A stretch of 10,556 nt of DNA from Acidobacteriota bacterium (GTDB taxonomy: Bacteria > Acidobacteriota > Thermoanaerobaculia > Thermoanaerobaculales > Sulfomarinibacteraceae), in contig DAOWFV010000118.1 of NCBI GenBank assembly GCA_030637805.1, positions 1-10,556 of the forward strand, written 5' to 3'. Below, piece after piece: positions 1 through 6,951 of the stretch. The stretch's first letter is position 1, and the number at the start of each line of letters is the position of its first letter. The notes beneath the pieces are model-generated. The model was given only the letters and a program-made list of their open reading frames with translations, was not told the origin of the DNA and searched no databases. Both the position numbers and the translations under genes were made by a program.

Positions 1-330
1 GGCATTCTCACCGTTGTCCCCGAGTACAACGGCTCCTACCCGGGGGTTCTCAAGCACTTTATCGACATGCTTCGATTCCCGGAAAGCCTGTACGAGAAGC
101 CAGCGGCCTTCATCGGCATCGCCGCAGGCCCGTGGGGCGCGCTCCGCGCCGTGGAGCATCTGGAAATGGTCTTCCAATATCGCCACGCCCACCTCTTCGG
201 CCGGCGCGTCTTTCTCCCCGGCATTTCCCAGCTCCTTGACGAGGAGGGAAGGCTTGCCGATCCCGCCCTGGAGGAACGGCTCCACGAAATGGTCACCGGA
301 TTCGCGGCCTTCTGCAGACGTTTGCTATGA
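1..330 (+). CDS. NADPH-dependent FMN reductase family protein, C-terminal part (5' end outside window)
   Basis: The reading frame is open from base 1 and ends at TGA 328-330, giving 109 visible residues of a family usually about 180-190 long, so roughly the N-terminal 40% is missing. The fragment starts just before the family's FMN-binding loop: residues 7-14 read PEYNGSYP, followed by GVLKHFID. Next comes a GIAAGPWGALRAVEHL segment (the conserved G-x(3)-G...A strand-helix of the flavodoxin-like fold), then a C-terminal helix ending in CRRLL. Family members are cytoplasmic flavoproteins that use NAD(P)H to reduce FMN, quinones, azo compounds or chromate; the substrate cannot be told from this part. 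The next gene on the same strand starts 49 bp downstream and probably has its own promoter (see 323-331). The family call is firm; the specific activity is unknown. Confidence 0.88.
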   Translation, partial: GILTVVPEYNGSYPGVLKHFIDMLRFPESLYEKPAAFIGIAAGPWGALRAVEHLEMVFQYRHAHLFGRRVFLPGISQLLDEEGRLADPALEERLHEMVTGFAAFCRRLL

Positions 331-331
331 T
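323..331 (+). promoter_or_regulatory. Candidate extended -10 promoter for the DUF4412-like gene
   Basis: The bases TGCTATGAT match the extended -10 form TGnTATAAT with one mismatch in the hexamer. The site overlaps the stop codon of the FMN reductase gene and would start transcription near 338, leaving a leader of about 42 nt before the ATG at 380. There is no recognisable -35 box 17 bp upstream, which is tolerable for an extended -10 promoter. This is inference from sequence match only. Confidence 0.33.
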
Positions 332-379
332 GTGCGCTGCGTCCGCACAGAACGAAGCACTCAAAGCACGGAGGTGAGC

Positions 380-1123
380 ATGTCTTCTCGCAGGTCTCTC
401 GTCGCCCTTCTCGTGGTCCTTCTGACCGCCGGTGTCGTCTCGGCAGATTTCAAGGTGGTGAAAATGACCCACCGCGACGGATTCAGCATCATGGGTCAGG
501 ATCAGCCCGCCAATGATCAGGAGGAAGTGACGTGGATTGGTGCCGATCGGATGCGCAGCAACCAGGGAGACACTTCGGCGATCGTGCGCCTCGACACCAA
601 GAAGCTGATCATCGTCAACCACGCGGACCAGACCTACAACGTGATCGACCTGCCGTTGGACATCAGCAAGTTCCTGCCGCCGCAAATGGCCGACCAGATG
701 CTGGCGATGATGACGCTCGATGTAACAGTTACGCCAACCGACGAGCTGCAGACGATCGGAGACTGGCAGGCCCGACGTTATGACATGAAGATGACATCGC
801 AGATGATGACCGTCGACGCGACGCTGTGGGCCACCACAGCCGTCGACTTGGATCAGGAATCGTATCGCCGCATGGTTGCCGAGATTCTCCGCCTCCAACC
901 GGGCGCCGACAACATGGCCGAGGAAATGGCCAAAATCGAGGGTCTCGTGGTGGCGCAGGAGAGCATTATGAGCATGACCACGGTCGGCGACACTACGGTC
1001 GCGAGCTCGGAGAAGGTGACCTCGGTGGAGAAGGTCGACCCGCCCGCCGGAAACTATGATCCACCCGAGGGTTACACCGAAAAGCCCTTTGACTTCATGA
1101 AGATGATGCAGCGGCAGCAGTAG
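380..1123 (+). CDS. Secreted methionine-rich DUF4412-like protein
   Basis: A 247-residue exported protein. The ATG at 380 is chosen because GGAGG lies at 370-374 with 5-nt spacing and because it begins a classic signal peptide: basic MSSRR, a hydrophobic core at residues 6-20, and a VSA cleavage site after residue 22. The same frame stays open upstream, but that part overlaps the FMN reductase gene in another frame and looks non-coding. Residues about 50-95 (W-x-GADRMRS ... IVRLDTKKLIIVNHADQTY) resemble DUF4412, a family of small secreted beta-rich proteins sometimes compared with LolA/LolB-like lipid carriers. That is family resemblance read by eye, and no biochemical function is known. Met is very frequent (20 of 247) and clustered as MxM, MxxM and MM at 103-111, 136-143, 197-199 and 240-243, and there is no Cys. 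The C-terminus is proline-rich (220-231) and ends KMMQRQQ. The protein is likely periplasmic and soluble. Confidence 0.8.
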   Translation: MSSRRSLVALLVVLLTAGVVSADFKVVKMTHRDGFSIMGQDQPANDQEEVTWIGADRMRSNQGDTSAIVRLDTKKLIIVNHADQTYNVIDLPLDISKFLPPQMADQMLAMMTLDVTVTPTDELQTIGDWQARRYDMKMTSQMMTVDATLWATTAVDLDQESYRRMVAEILRLQPGADNMAEEMAKIEGLVVAQESIMSMTTVGDTTVASSEKVTSVEKVDPPAGNYDPPEGYTEKPFDFMKMMQRQQ

Positions 1124-1139
1124 ACACCCGGCGAGATAA

Positions 1140-1157
1140 GCGGGCTAGCTAGCCCGC
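1140..1157. terminator. Perfect 18-bp palindrome between convergent genes; possible bidirectional terminator
   Basis: GCGGGCTAGCTAGCCCGC is an exact palindrome that can form a 7-bp GC-rich stem with an AGCT loop on either strand. It fills most of the 25-bp gap between the convergent DUF4412-like gene (stop 1121-1123) and the phosphatase gene, and it contains the phosphatase stop codon (1149-1151 on the minus strand). No T-tract follows on either side, so it is not a canonical intrinsic terminator. It could act as a transcript-end stabiliser or a Rho-assisted stop. Confidence 0.4.
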
Positions 1158-3689
1158 CCAGGTTGCCACCAACAGAGTGAGGTCGTCGTACGGGGTATGC
1201 CCGCACGTGAAGGCCTCGATCTCTTCGAGGAGATAGTTCACGACCTCGTTGGGATTTGCCGGCGACTCCGCCAGTGCCTGGAGCAGCCGATCCTCACCGT
1301 AGAAATCGCCCTCCGGCGACTGCGCGTCCACCACCCCGTCCGAGTAGGCGAGCACTAGGTCACCGGCCTCCAGGCCGACCTGCTTTACCTGGTGGCCGCC
1401 GATTCTCAGCGCCCCCAGGGGCAGGCGGTGTTCCGGCAGCTCGAGGCACTCCACCACCCCCGAGCCGCGGCGAACCATGGGAGGAGGCTGCCCTGCCAGA
1501 GAATAGCGCAGGATCCCTTCACCGGCCCGGCACGCGAGGTAACCGAGCGCGACGAAGCTGCCAGGCTGGAGCTCGGACCTGCGTCCTTTGCGCATGCTAT
1601 AGAGCCTCTCGTTGGCGAGACGGAAGAGCTCCTCGGGATCCGGGTGGGCAAGGGCCAGGGCGTTGAGCACCTCGTGCGCCGCCATCATCATCAACGCCCC
1701 GGAGATCGACTTCCCGGACACGTCGCCGTAGACGACCGCGTGTTCTCCGGGCCTGCGACCGGGCAACTGGGTGAAGAAGTCTCCCCCCACTTCCTGCGCG
1801 GGCCGACAGACCGCCGCCAAGGACCATCCATCTGCCGCCATCAGCTCATCCGGCAGTAGCGAGGCCTGGATCGAGGCCGCGATCTTGAGCTCGCGCTCGA
1901 GCTCGGCCTGGCGCGTGCGCTCGTCGAGCAGGGTGCTGGTCTCCAGCGCGATGGAGGCCTGGTTGAGGAGGCCGCGCAGAAGCTGGAGCTCCTCTTTCTC
2001 GAAGGCGGTCTGGCCGGCCTTGCCGGAGAGCAGGATCACCCCAACGGCGCGTCGCGTGGTCGCCAATAGGCCCGCCAGCTCCACCCCCGCCTGCTCCAGA
2101 GACTTGCTCAGCTCATCGACCTCCGGTGAGAGCAAGCGTAACGGGGCGAGCTCGTCGAGGCGCACCAGCGAGCCTCGTCGCTTGAGCTGGTCGTGGAGGA
2201 TGCCGATGACCGGCAGCTCCTCCGGGAGGCTCTCCGGGCCCGCCTGTCGCGCCAAACGCGACCCCTGCCCGAGATATAGCGCCGCGAAGCGAAGGCCGAG
2301 AAGCTCGGGCAACCGCTCGACAAGCTGGGTCACCACCGGACCGATCTCGACCTCACTGGTGAAGGCCTCGCCCATTTCGACCATCGCCCGCTGCAGGCGG
2401 AGCCGCTCGGCGAAGAAGAAACGGTCTACAGGTCCCTGGAGGCGGTGGCGGAGGGGTTCGAAGAGGAGCACGATCGCGAGCGCGAAGACCACCGGGAAGA
2501 ACGGCGACTCCGCGAGGCGGGTACCGCGGAAGAGGAGGTTGAACGAAGCGATCCCGAGGGCATAGACCGCGGTCACCATCGCCGTGGTTACGGTGTAGAG
2601 CAGGCTCTTGCGCAGGATCACCCGGATGTCCAGCAGCTGGAAACGGATGATGGCGTAGGCGAAAGTGATGGGCACCAGGATCAGCGGCACGACGCCGTAG
2701 AACAGGAATCGCTCGGTGTGGAGGAACGAGGGGAAGGCCACCGCCAGCAGGATGAAGGGCGCCACGCCGAAGAGGGTGCCGAGGAAAACCAGGCCGGCGC
2801 CTCGGCGCTGGTGCGAGTCCGGAAGGTAGAGCGCACTCAGGCCGAGGGCGCCGAGACCGAGCACCATATAACCAACCATCACCCACCAGTTGGTCATCGG
2901 CGCCCCGCTGATCAAGGCAAGCGAGCTGCCCGCACGCCGCGCCCACACAACGGTGCCCAGGTAGACGAGGGGCGGTACCAGGTAGATGGGGAGCATCTTG
3001 GGGCTCAGACGGGCTATCCAACCGACGAAATCGGCCGCGGGATCCCGTCGCCACTCCCAAACAGGACGGGGAAAAATCAGAAAGAAATGGAGAAAGGCGG
3101 CCGGCAGGAAGAGCAACGCCATCGTCCCCGTGGTGAGCACAAAGGTGTCGACCCACGAGTACGACGCCGGACGCAGTCGACACACCAGAAAGAGCAGGAA
3201 GAGACTGCACATGGTGTAAAAGACCCGCGCCGTCGGCTGCCGGGGCTGCCGCAACACCACGAAGGCGCCAATCACGAAGAAGGCAAAACCGAGGAGAGCA
3301 GCGTAGAGGTAGCTCGTGTCGCCGATGCGCCGGCGGCCGAGCTCGACGTCGACCTCGAAGACATGACCCCCTGACCGCACGAGATAGGGGACCGACTCCC
3401 CAATGCGGTGTTGGTTGAGCAGTTCCTGCGCGTGGGTGTTCGAGTCGAGAAAGGACCGATCGATGCCGACAATCACATCTGCGGGTCGGATTCCGGCTCG
3501 ATCGGCCCCGGATCCCGGGACGACCGTGCGCACGACGTGCGCGCCCGGAACATCCGTTTCCAGAATCACGCCGTCGTACGGGCGCGGCAGGAACATGTCC
3601 GCTACCGAGAGGACGGCAATCAGGAACGCGAAGATCCCGGGCGCCAACGTGAAAGTGAGACGCCGTTGCGATCGCAGCATCACCCACAT
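1149..3689 (-). CDS. PDZ - multi-TM - GAF - SpoIIE-type PP2C phosphatase
   Basis: An 846-residue membrane signalling protein predicted to dephosphorylate Ser/Thr residues, as RsbU/SpoIIE-type phosphatases do on anti-sigma-factor antagonists. ATG at 3689 is supported by GGAGG at 3698-3702 (8-nt spacing). Order: a first TM helix (about 14-34); a PDZ-like domain (about 37-118, with GSGADRAGIRPADVIVGID) that should lie outside the cytoplasm; about eight further hydrophobic segments between 125 and 412; a GAF-like domain (about 436-585); a short charged linker helix (585-606); and the PP2C domain (about 618-844). The metal-binding acidic motifs are intact: EVGGDFF at 633-639, GDVSGK at 655-660, AYSDGVVDA at 781-789, and PYDDLTLLV at 833-841. 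The usual AGHNPP motif reads AGQPPP (732-737). The TM-to-GAF junction (FQLLDIRVILRKSLLYT) resembles membrane sensor kinases of the 7TM type. It is last in the minus-strand run, 127 bp after a PH-domain gene; no convincing promoter was seen in that gap. The partner protein is not in the window. Confidence 0.92.
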   Translation of the reverse strand: MWVMLRSQRRLTFTLAPGIFAFLIAVLSVADMFLPRPYDGVILETDVPGAHVVRTVVPGSGADRAGIRPADVIVGIDRSFLDSNTHAQELLNQHRIGESVPYLVRSGGHVFEVDVELGRRRIGDTSYLYAALLGFAFFVIGAFVVLRQPRQPTARVFYTMCSLFLLFLVCRLRPASYSWVDTFVLTTGTMALLFLPAAFLHFFLIFPRPVWEWRRDPAADFVGWIARLSPKMLPIYLVPPLVYLGTVVWARRAGSSLALISGAPMTNWWVMVGYMVLGLGALGLSALYLPDSHQRRGAGLVFLGTLFGVAPFILLAVAFPSFLHTERFLFYGVVPLILVPITFAYAIIRFQLLDIRVILRKSLLYTVTTAMVTAVYALGIASFNLLFRGTRLAESPFFPVVFALAIVLLFEPLRHRLQGPVDRFFFAERLRLQRAMVEMGEAFTSEVEIGPVVTQLVERLPELLGLRFAALYLGQGSRLARQAGPESLPEELPVIGILHDQLKRRGSLVRLDELAPLRLLSPEVDELSKSLEQAGVELAGLLATTRRAVGVILLSGKAGQTAFEKEELQLLRGLLNQASIALETSTLLDERTRQAELERELKIAASIQASLLPDELMAADGWSLAAVCRPAQEVGGDFFTQLPGRRPGEHAVVYGDVSGKSISGALMMMAAHEVLNALALAHPDPEELFRLANERLYSMRKGRRSELQPGSFVALGYLACRAGEGILRYSLAGQPPPMVRRGSGVVECLELPEHRLPLGALRIGGHQVKQVGLEAGDLVLAYSDGVVDAQSPEGDFYGEDRLLQALAESPANPNEVVNYLLEEIEAFTCGHTPYDDLTLLVATWAG

Positions 3690-3816
3690 AATACGCGCCT
3701 CCGCCCGATCTGGTTCGCTGAAATCGATCTAAGGGGCCCTTTCGAGGCGGTTGTGAACACGAGAACCCGTATCAGCGTGACCGAGCGCACGCGCCGTTTC
3801 GAAGGGTCGAAATGGT

Positions 3817-4584
3817 TCAGAGTGTCACGGCGAAGCGCAGGCGGCGGGTCTCGGCGAGCAGCTCGTGGGCCGCGGCGAGCAGCTCGCGGCTGCCCTCGGC
3901 CGAGACCTGGACGTCCGGCGTCGGAGCAACCGGTTCGTCCGGGTTGCCGAGGCCGGTGTCCCTGAGGCCCCGCATCCGACTCATGATCGCGTCGCGGATC
4001 TCCTCCGCGTTGTCAACGCCGCGGAAGTAGCCGAGGTGCATGTTGGCCGCCTCGGACATCTCCTTCTCATGCTTGCCCGACCCCTCCCCTCCGCCCCCGC
4101 CAGCTGTACGGACCCGGAGGTCGGCGATGCCGAGCAGCCGCTGAAGCGGCCCCTGGCGCAGCGAGAGGTTCTGGATGTTGGCGAAGGTCATGGTCCGTTC
4201 GCGGATGACCATCAGCCCCTCGCGAATGCGCAGGCTGGTGTCGGTGATCATGTACCAGCGGTAGCGGTAGTCCAGGTCGACCATCATGAAGGTGAATGGC
4301 AGCTGAATCAGGAACAGGAGCACGCCCAGCACTTCGAGAGGCTGTATCAGCCCGTGAGCAAAAGACAGGGGGCCGACCTGGATCCTGTTGAGGAAAACGA
4401 GACCCACGACCAGGCCGGCGGCCGTACCGAGCTGGCCGAGGGCCCACTGCGCCACGCGGTAGCGATAAAAGCCCGGCGCGGCGTTGAAGACACGGAGCGA
4501 GCCCGGGCTGCCCAGCGGCGCTTCGGGTTGGGGCGGCACCTTCAAGACCGTTGTGATCAGGTTCTTGAGAGGCGGGTTAGCCAT
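3817..4584 (-). CDS. Membrane-anchored bacterial PH-domain (bPH2/DUF304, YdbT-like) protein
   Basis: 255 residues. ATG at 4584 has GGAGGG at 4592-4597 with 7-nt spacing. Two hydrophobic segments (about 47-65 and 83-102) form a helical hairpin, followed by a bacterial PH domain of the YdbS/YdbT kind (about 104-205). Its signature is RWYMITDTSLRIREGLMVIRE, then TFANIQNLSLRQGPLQRLLGIADLRVRT. A glycine-rich loop (162-170, GGGGGEGSG) interrupts the late part of the domain. A Pro-rich linker (216-222) leads to a C-terminal helix rich in Leu, Ala and Glu (231-250). The family is poorly characterised: membrane-associated, often encoded in pairs, and implicated in envelope stress or peptide resistance in Firmicutes. 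No role can be assigned here. Its start overlaps the end of the upstream PH gene by 8 bp, so translational coupling is likely, and the two products may form one complex. Confidence 0.85.
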   Translation of the reverse strand: MANPPLKNLITTVLKVPPQPEAPLGSPGSLRVFNAAPGFYRYRVAQWALGQLGTAAGLVVGLVFLNRIQVGPLSFAHGLIQPLEVLGVLLFLIQLPFTFMMVDLDYRYRWYMITDTSLRIREGLMVIRERTMTFANIQNLSLRQGPLQRLLGIADLRVRTAGGGGGEGSGKHEKEMSEAANMHLGYFRGVDNAEEIRDAIMSRMRGLRDTGLGNPDEPVAPTPDVQVSAEGSRELLAAAHELLAETRRLRFAVTL

Positions 4585-5158
4585 CAGCCGACCCTCCGCG
4601 TGCCTCCAGCGCCTTGCGGATCGCCCGCAGCTCGGCGACCGCCTGGCGCAGGGTCGCCGCCAGCTCGCCCGTCGTGTCGCCGGCGACCGGCGGTCCGGCC
4701 GCGGACGCCGCTTCCGAGGGCGCCCCGGTGGCGGCCGGCCCCATTCCCCTGGCGCCTCGCATCCGGGCGTAGAGAAAGTCGCGCAGGGCCCGGAATTGGC
4801 GAACCCCTTCGATCGTCATCTCCGCCTTGGAGCTCCCGCTGGCGGTCTGGATCTGGATTCTCGCCAGGCCGAGCCAGCGTTCGACGAAGTTGCTGGTCAG
4901 GTGGATGTCCTGGATGCGGGCGAAGGTGAGGTTGATTTCCTTGCGGAAGAGCACCCCCCAGCGCATCGAGACCCCCTCGTTCGAGAATCGGTAGCGCATC
5001 GTGTGATAGCGAAAGTAAAGCGGGATGAGCACAATTGGGAAAAAGGGTCCCGCCACCAGGGAAGCTCCCACGTAGTACGTCAGAAGACTCGAATCGGGGC
5101 GTTCGATGGCGAAGATCTCGTCAGCGGTCAACGTTTCCGGCTCGACTGAGGACGTCAT
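4577..5158 (-). CDS. Membrane-anchored bacterial PH-domain (bPH2/DUF304, YdbS-like) protein
   Basis: 193 residues. ATG at 5158 is preceded by a GAGGTGAGGT purine-rich run at 5159-5168. A single hydrophobic segment (about 25-48) is followed by a bPH2 domain (about 50-130): RYRFSNEGVSMRWGVLFRKE, then FARIQDIHLTSNFVERWLGLARIQIQT, the typical strand-helix pattern of YdbS-like proteins. An Ala/Gly/Pro-rich linker (136-160) leads to a C-terminal amphipathic helix (163-187, ELAATLRQAVAELRAIRKAL). The same linker-plus-helix layout occurs in the next gene, suggesting the two products pair through these tails. The gene lies 19 bp after the thioesterase gene and overlaps the second PH gene by 8 bp, so the three are very probably one transcription unit. 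The family assignment is solid; the function is unknown. Confidence 0.85.
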   Translation of the reverse strand: MTSSVEPETLTADEIFAIERPDSSLLTYYVGASLVAGPFFPIVLIPLYFRYHTMRYRFSNEGVSMRWGVLFRKEINLTFARIQDIHLTSNFVERWLGLARIQIQTASGSSKAEMTIEGVRQFRALRDFLYARMRGARGMGPAATGAPSEAASAAGPPVAGDTTGELAATLRQAVAELRAIRKALEARGGSADG

Positions 5159-5177
5159 ACCTCACCTCGCAGCGAAA

Positions 5178-5651
5178 TCAATCAGTTGGAATCAGATGCT
5201 CCGGCATCTGCACCGCCACCACCTCGCCCCGCGCACAGAGCTCGCCTTCGGCGGACACGGTGGCGGTCACGACGACCTTGCGCTTCTTGAGCTCCTTCAC
5301 CCTTCCACGGATTTCCAGCGGCACACCGAGCGGCGTCGGGCGCAGGTAGTCCACGTGGAGCGAGGCCGTGACGAAACGCAGAGCCGGCTCGGTGTCCATC
5401 TCGCGACCCTCGGCGCGGTAGGTTGCGGCCATCGCGGTGCCGGTCCCGTGGCAATCGACGAGAGAGGCGATCAGGCCGCCGTAGACATAGCCGGGGATGG
5501 CCATGTGATGGGGCTCCGGGGAAAAAACCGTCACCGTCTCGTCGCCGTCCCAGTGGCTCTTGATGTGGAGGCCGTGCTCGTTGAGTCGGCCGCAGCCATG
5601 GCAGTGGCTCAGCTCATCGGGGTAATAATCTTGAAATGCCTTCTGGGTCAC
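5178..5651 (-). CDS. Hotdog-fold (PaaI/4HBT-like) thioesterase family protein
   Basis: 157 residues starting at GTG 5651, supported by GAGG at 5659-5662 (7-nt spacing). The nearby upstream ATG (5668) is out of frame and meets a stop after six codons. The N-terminus carries the CxxCG signature of one hotdog subgroup (HCHGCGRLNEHGL, Cys17 and Cys20). The hotdog core follows: GYVYGGLIASLVDCHG (54-69), which takes the place of the usual HGGxxxxxxD helix with Tyr for His, then LHVDYLRPTPLG (98-109) and the strand KKRKVVVTATVSAEGELCARGE. Hotdog enzymes of this kind hydrolyse acyl- or aryl-CoA thioesters in the cytoplasm. The substrate here is unknown, but the adjacent aromatic catabolism genes make an aromatic or dicarboxylic acyl-CoA possible (inference). 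The gene sits 76 bp after the homogentisate dioxygenase gene and 19 bp before the PH pair. Confidence 0.85.
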   Translation of the reverse strand: MTQKAFQDYYPDELSHCHGCGRLNEHGLHIKSHWDGDETVTVFSPEPHHMAIPGYVYGGLIASLVDCHGTGTAMAATYRAEGREMDTEPALRFVTASLHVDYLRPTPLGVPLEIRGRVKELKKRKVVVTATVSAEGELCARGEVVAVQMPEHLIPTD

Positions 5652-5708
5652 AAATCAACCTCGACCATGATACCGGTCATCTTCTACCGCACAACTTCCA
5701 AGTCCGCA

Positions 5709-5722
5709 ATTCCGAATTCCAA
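5709..5722. repeat. Heptamer repeat array 1 (2 units, ATTCCGA type)
   Basis: Two adjacent units, ATTCCGA and ATTCCAA, in the 76-bp gap between the homogentisate dioxygenase stop (5728-5730) and the thioesterase start. The array lies 5 nt beyond the stop codon. It is the shortest and most degenerate of four related arrays in the window. Confidence 0.7.
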
Positions 5723-5727
5723 ATCTC

Positions 5728-6888
5728 TCACCCCACCCAGCTTCGGTTGTAGCCCGCTTCCTCGATGGCCCGGGCGTGCTCGGTCGGCAGGAGTGGTTTG
5801 AAGGTGTCGATCATGACCGCGAGCTCGTCGGTACGTTCGGTACCGATGGAGGCCTCGTAGGTCCCCGGGTGGGGGCCGTGCGGGAGGCCGCGCGGGTGGA
5901 GGGTGATGGAGGCTGGGCCGATGCCCTTGCGCGAGGTGAAGTTCCCCTCGACGTAGAAGAGGATCTCATCGCAGTCGGGCGAGGAGTGCGGGTAGGGACA
6001 GGGAATCGCGTCGTCGGCAAAGTCCACCACCCGCGGCACGAAGGAACAGACGACGTAGCCCGGGCCGGCGAAGTTGGTGTGGATTGTGGGCGGCAGGTGG
6101 ATGGACGCAGTCCTCGGTTGGAAGGCCTTGATCGGGAAGGCGAAGGGCCATGATTGACCGTCCCAACCGACCACGTCGAAGGGATCGTGTGCCATCTCGA
6201 CGGCGGTCAGTCGTCCTCCGGACTGAACGACCAGCCGCCGCGGGGCGTCGAGGGTCTCGGGGCCGCCGTCCGGCCACTCGGGCTCTATGAAGTCGTGATG
6301 GGTGAAGGGAGCGTACATCGAGAGCTGGCCCTCGGGCGCTCGGTACTGCTTGGGCACCCTGACGGGTGTACGCCCCTCGATCATCAAGAGTATCGCCGTT
6401 CCGTCGAGCACCCAGCGGTGGGGCAGGCCCTGGGGAACGTAGACATAGTCCTGGGCCGTAAACGGCACCACGCCAAGCTGACACTCGATTCGGCCGGAAC
6501 CTTCATGCACGAATGTCAGCTCGTCGCCGTCGGCGTTGGCCACCAGGGTCGGCTCGCTCTCAGTTGGCCGGCCCAGCCACACCCCGAGATCAGCGTTGGC
6601 GAAGAGCAGCCGCCGGGCGAGGAAAGGGCTGCTGCCGTCAGCCTGTTGTGCGCTGAGATAGTGGGACCGGCGAAGGGGCGCCGAGGCTTCGGCCTCCGCC
6701 CAACCCGGATGAAAGCCGAGGTCCTCCTCGGTCTCCACCCAGTGCGGCGGTTCACGGTGCCAGAGGATGGTATAGATCGACTCAAAGCCCCCGCGAGTGA
6801 AGCAGTGCTCGTAAGTGAGCTTACCGTCCATCTCGAAAACGGAGTGGGGCTTCGAAGGAATCAAGCCGCGTGTGAGGCGATGAATCAT
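5728..6888 (-). CDS. hmgA: Homogentisate 1,2-dioxygenase
   Basis: 386 residues from ATG 6888, which has AAGGG 8 nt upstream. An in-frame GTG at 6915 would add nine residues (MRRLLKGDT) but has no good ribosome binding site and is not preferred. The enzyme is an Fe(II) cupin-fold dioxygenase that opens the homogentisate ring to maleylacetoacetate in tyrosine/phenylalanine breakdown. Recognisable blocks are HRLTRGLIPSKPH at the N-terminus, YVYVPQGLPHRW, FPIKAFQPRTASIHLPPTIH, and the C-terminal metal region: PYPHSSPDCDEILFYVEGNF, then TLHPRGLPHGPHPGTYE. By comparison with human HGD (His335, Glu341, His371), the likely iron ligands are His301, Glu308 and His337. The His-to-Glu spacing is one residue longer than in the human enzyme, as I recall for the short bacterial form. 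It is shorter than the about 440-residue proteobacterial/animal type. It follows the 4-hydroxyphenylpyruvate dioxygenase gene on the same strand, separated by a repeat-rich 330-bp region, so the two may or may not share a transcript. Confidence 0.95.
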   Translation of the reverse strand: MIHRLTRGLIPSKPHSVFEMDGKLTYEHCFTRGGFESIYTILWHREPPHWVETEEDLGFHPGWAEAEASAPLRRSHYLSAQQADGSSPFLARRLLFANADLGVWLGRPTESEPTLVANADGDELTFVHEGSGRIECQLGVVPFTAQDYVYVPQGLPHRWVLDGTAILLMIEGRTPVRVPKQYRAPEGQLSMYAPFTHHDFIEPEWPDGGPETLDAPRRLVVQSGGRLTAVEMAHDPFDVVGWDGQSWPFAFPIKAFQPRTASIHLPPTIHTNFAGPGYVVCSFVPRVVDFADDAIPCPYPHSSPDCDEILFYVEGNFTSRKGIGPASITLHPRGLPHGPHPGTYEASIGTERTDELAVMIDTFKPLLPTEHARAIEEAGYNRSWVG

Positions 6889-6922
6889 CGTGTCACCCTT
6901 CAACAAGCGCCGCACTGTTAGT

Positions 6923-6950
6923 TCGGAATTCGGAATTCGGAATTCGGAAT
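6923..6950. repeat. Heptamer repeat array 2 (4 perfect TCGGAAT units)
   Basis: Four exact tandem copies of TCGGAAT on the plus strand, inverted relative to the other three arrays. It lies 34 bp upstream of the hmgA ATG and 1 nt beyond the stop of the possible small ORF (6952-6954). Each unit junction makes a GAATTC palindrome. It is the inverted partner of array 3 (7183-7214). Confidence 0.9.
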
Positions 6951-6951
6951 T

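Noticed and set aside
2445..3374. Long plus-strand open frame (309 codons) inside the phosphatase gene
   Set aside because: Its product is low-complexity Glu/Arg/Gly/His-rich, with no domain pattern. It lies antisense to a well-supported gene; GC-rich codon bias keeps the antisense frame free of stops.
3852..3888. Direct 13-bp repeat GGCGAGCAGCTCG
   Set aside because: It lies within the PH-protein gene and encodes the Leu/Ala/Glu-rich C-terminal helix (ELLAAAHELLAE), so it is explained by repeated codons in a helix.
3865..4929. Plus-strand open frame of 354 codons antisense to the PH genes
   Set aside because: It spans two overlapping, clearly recognisable minus-strand genes, and its translation is compositionally biased with no recognisable motif.
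5667..5672. TATCAT as a -10 box for the thioesterase gene (minus strand)
   Set aside because: A start from here would fall within the ribosome binding site at 5659-5662, so it would not give a normally translated message. The -35 match is also poor.
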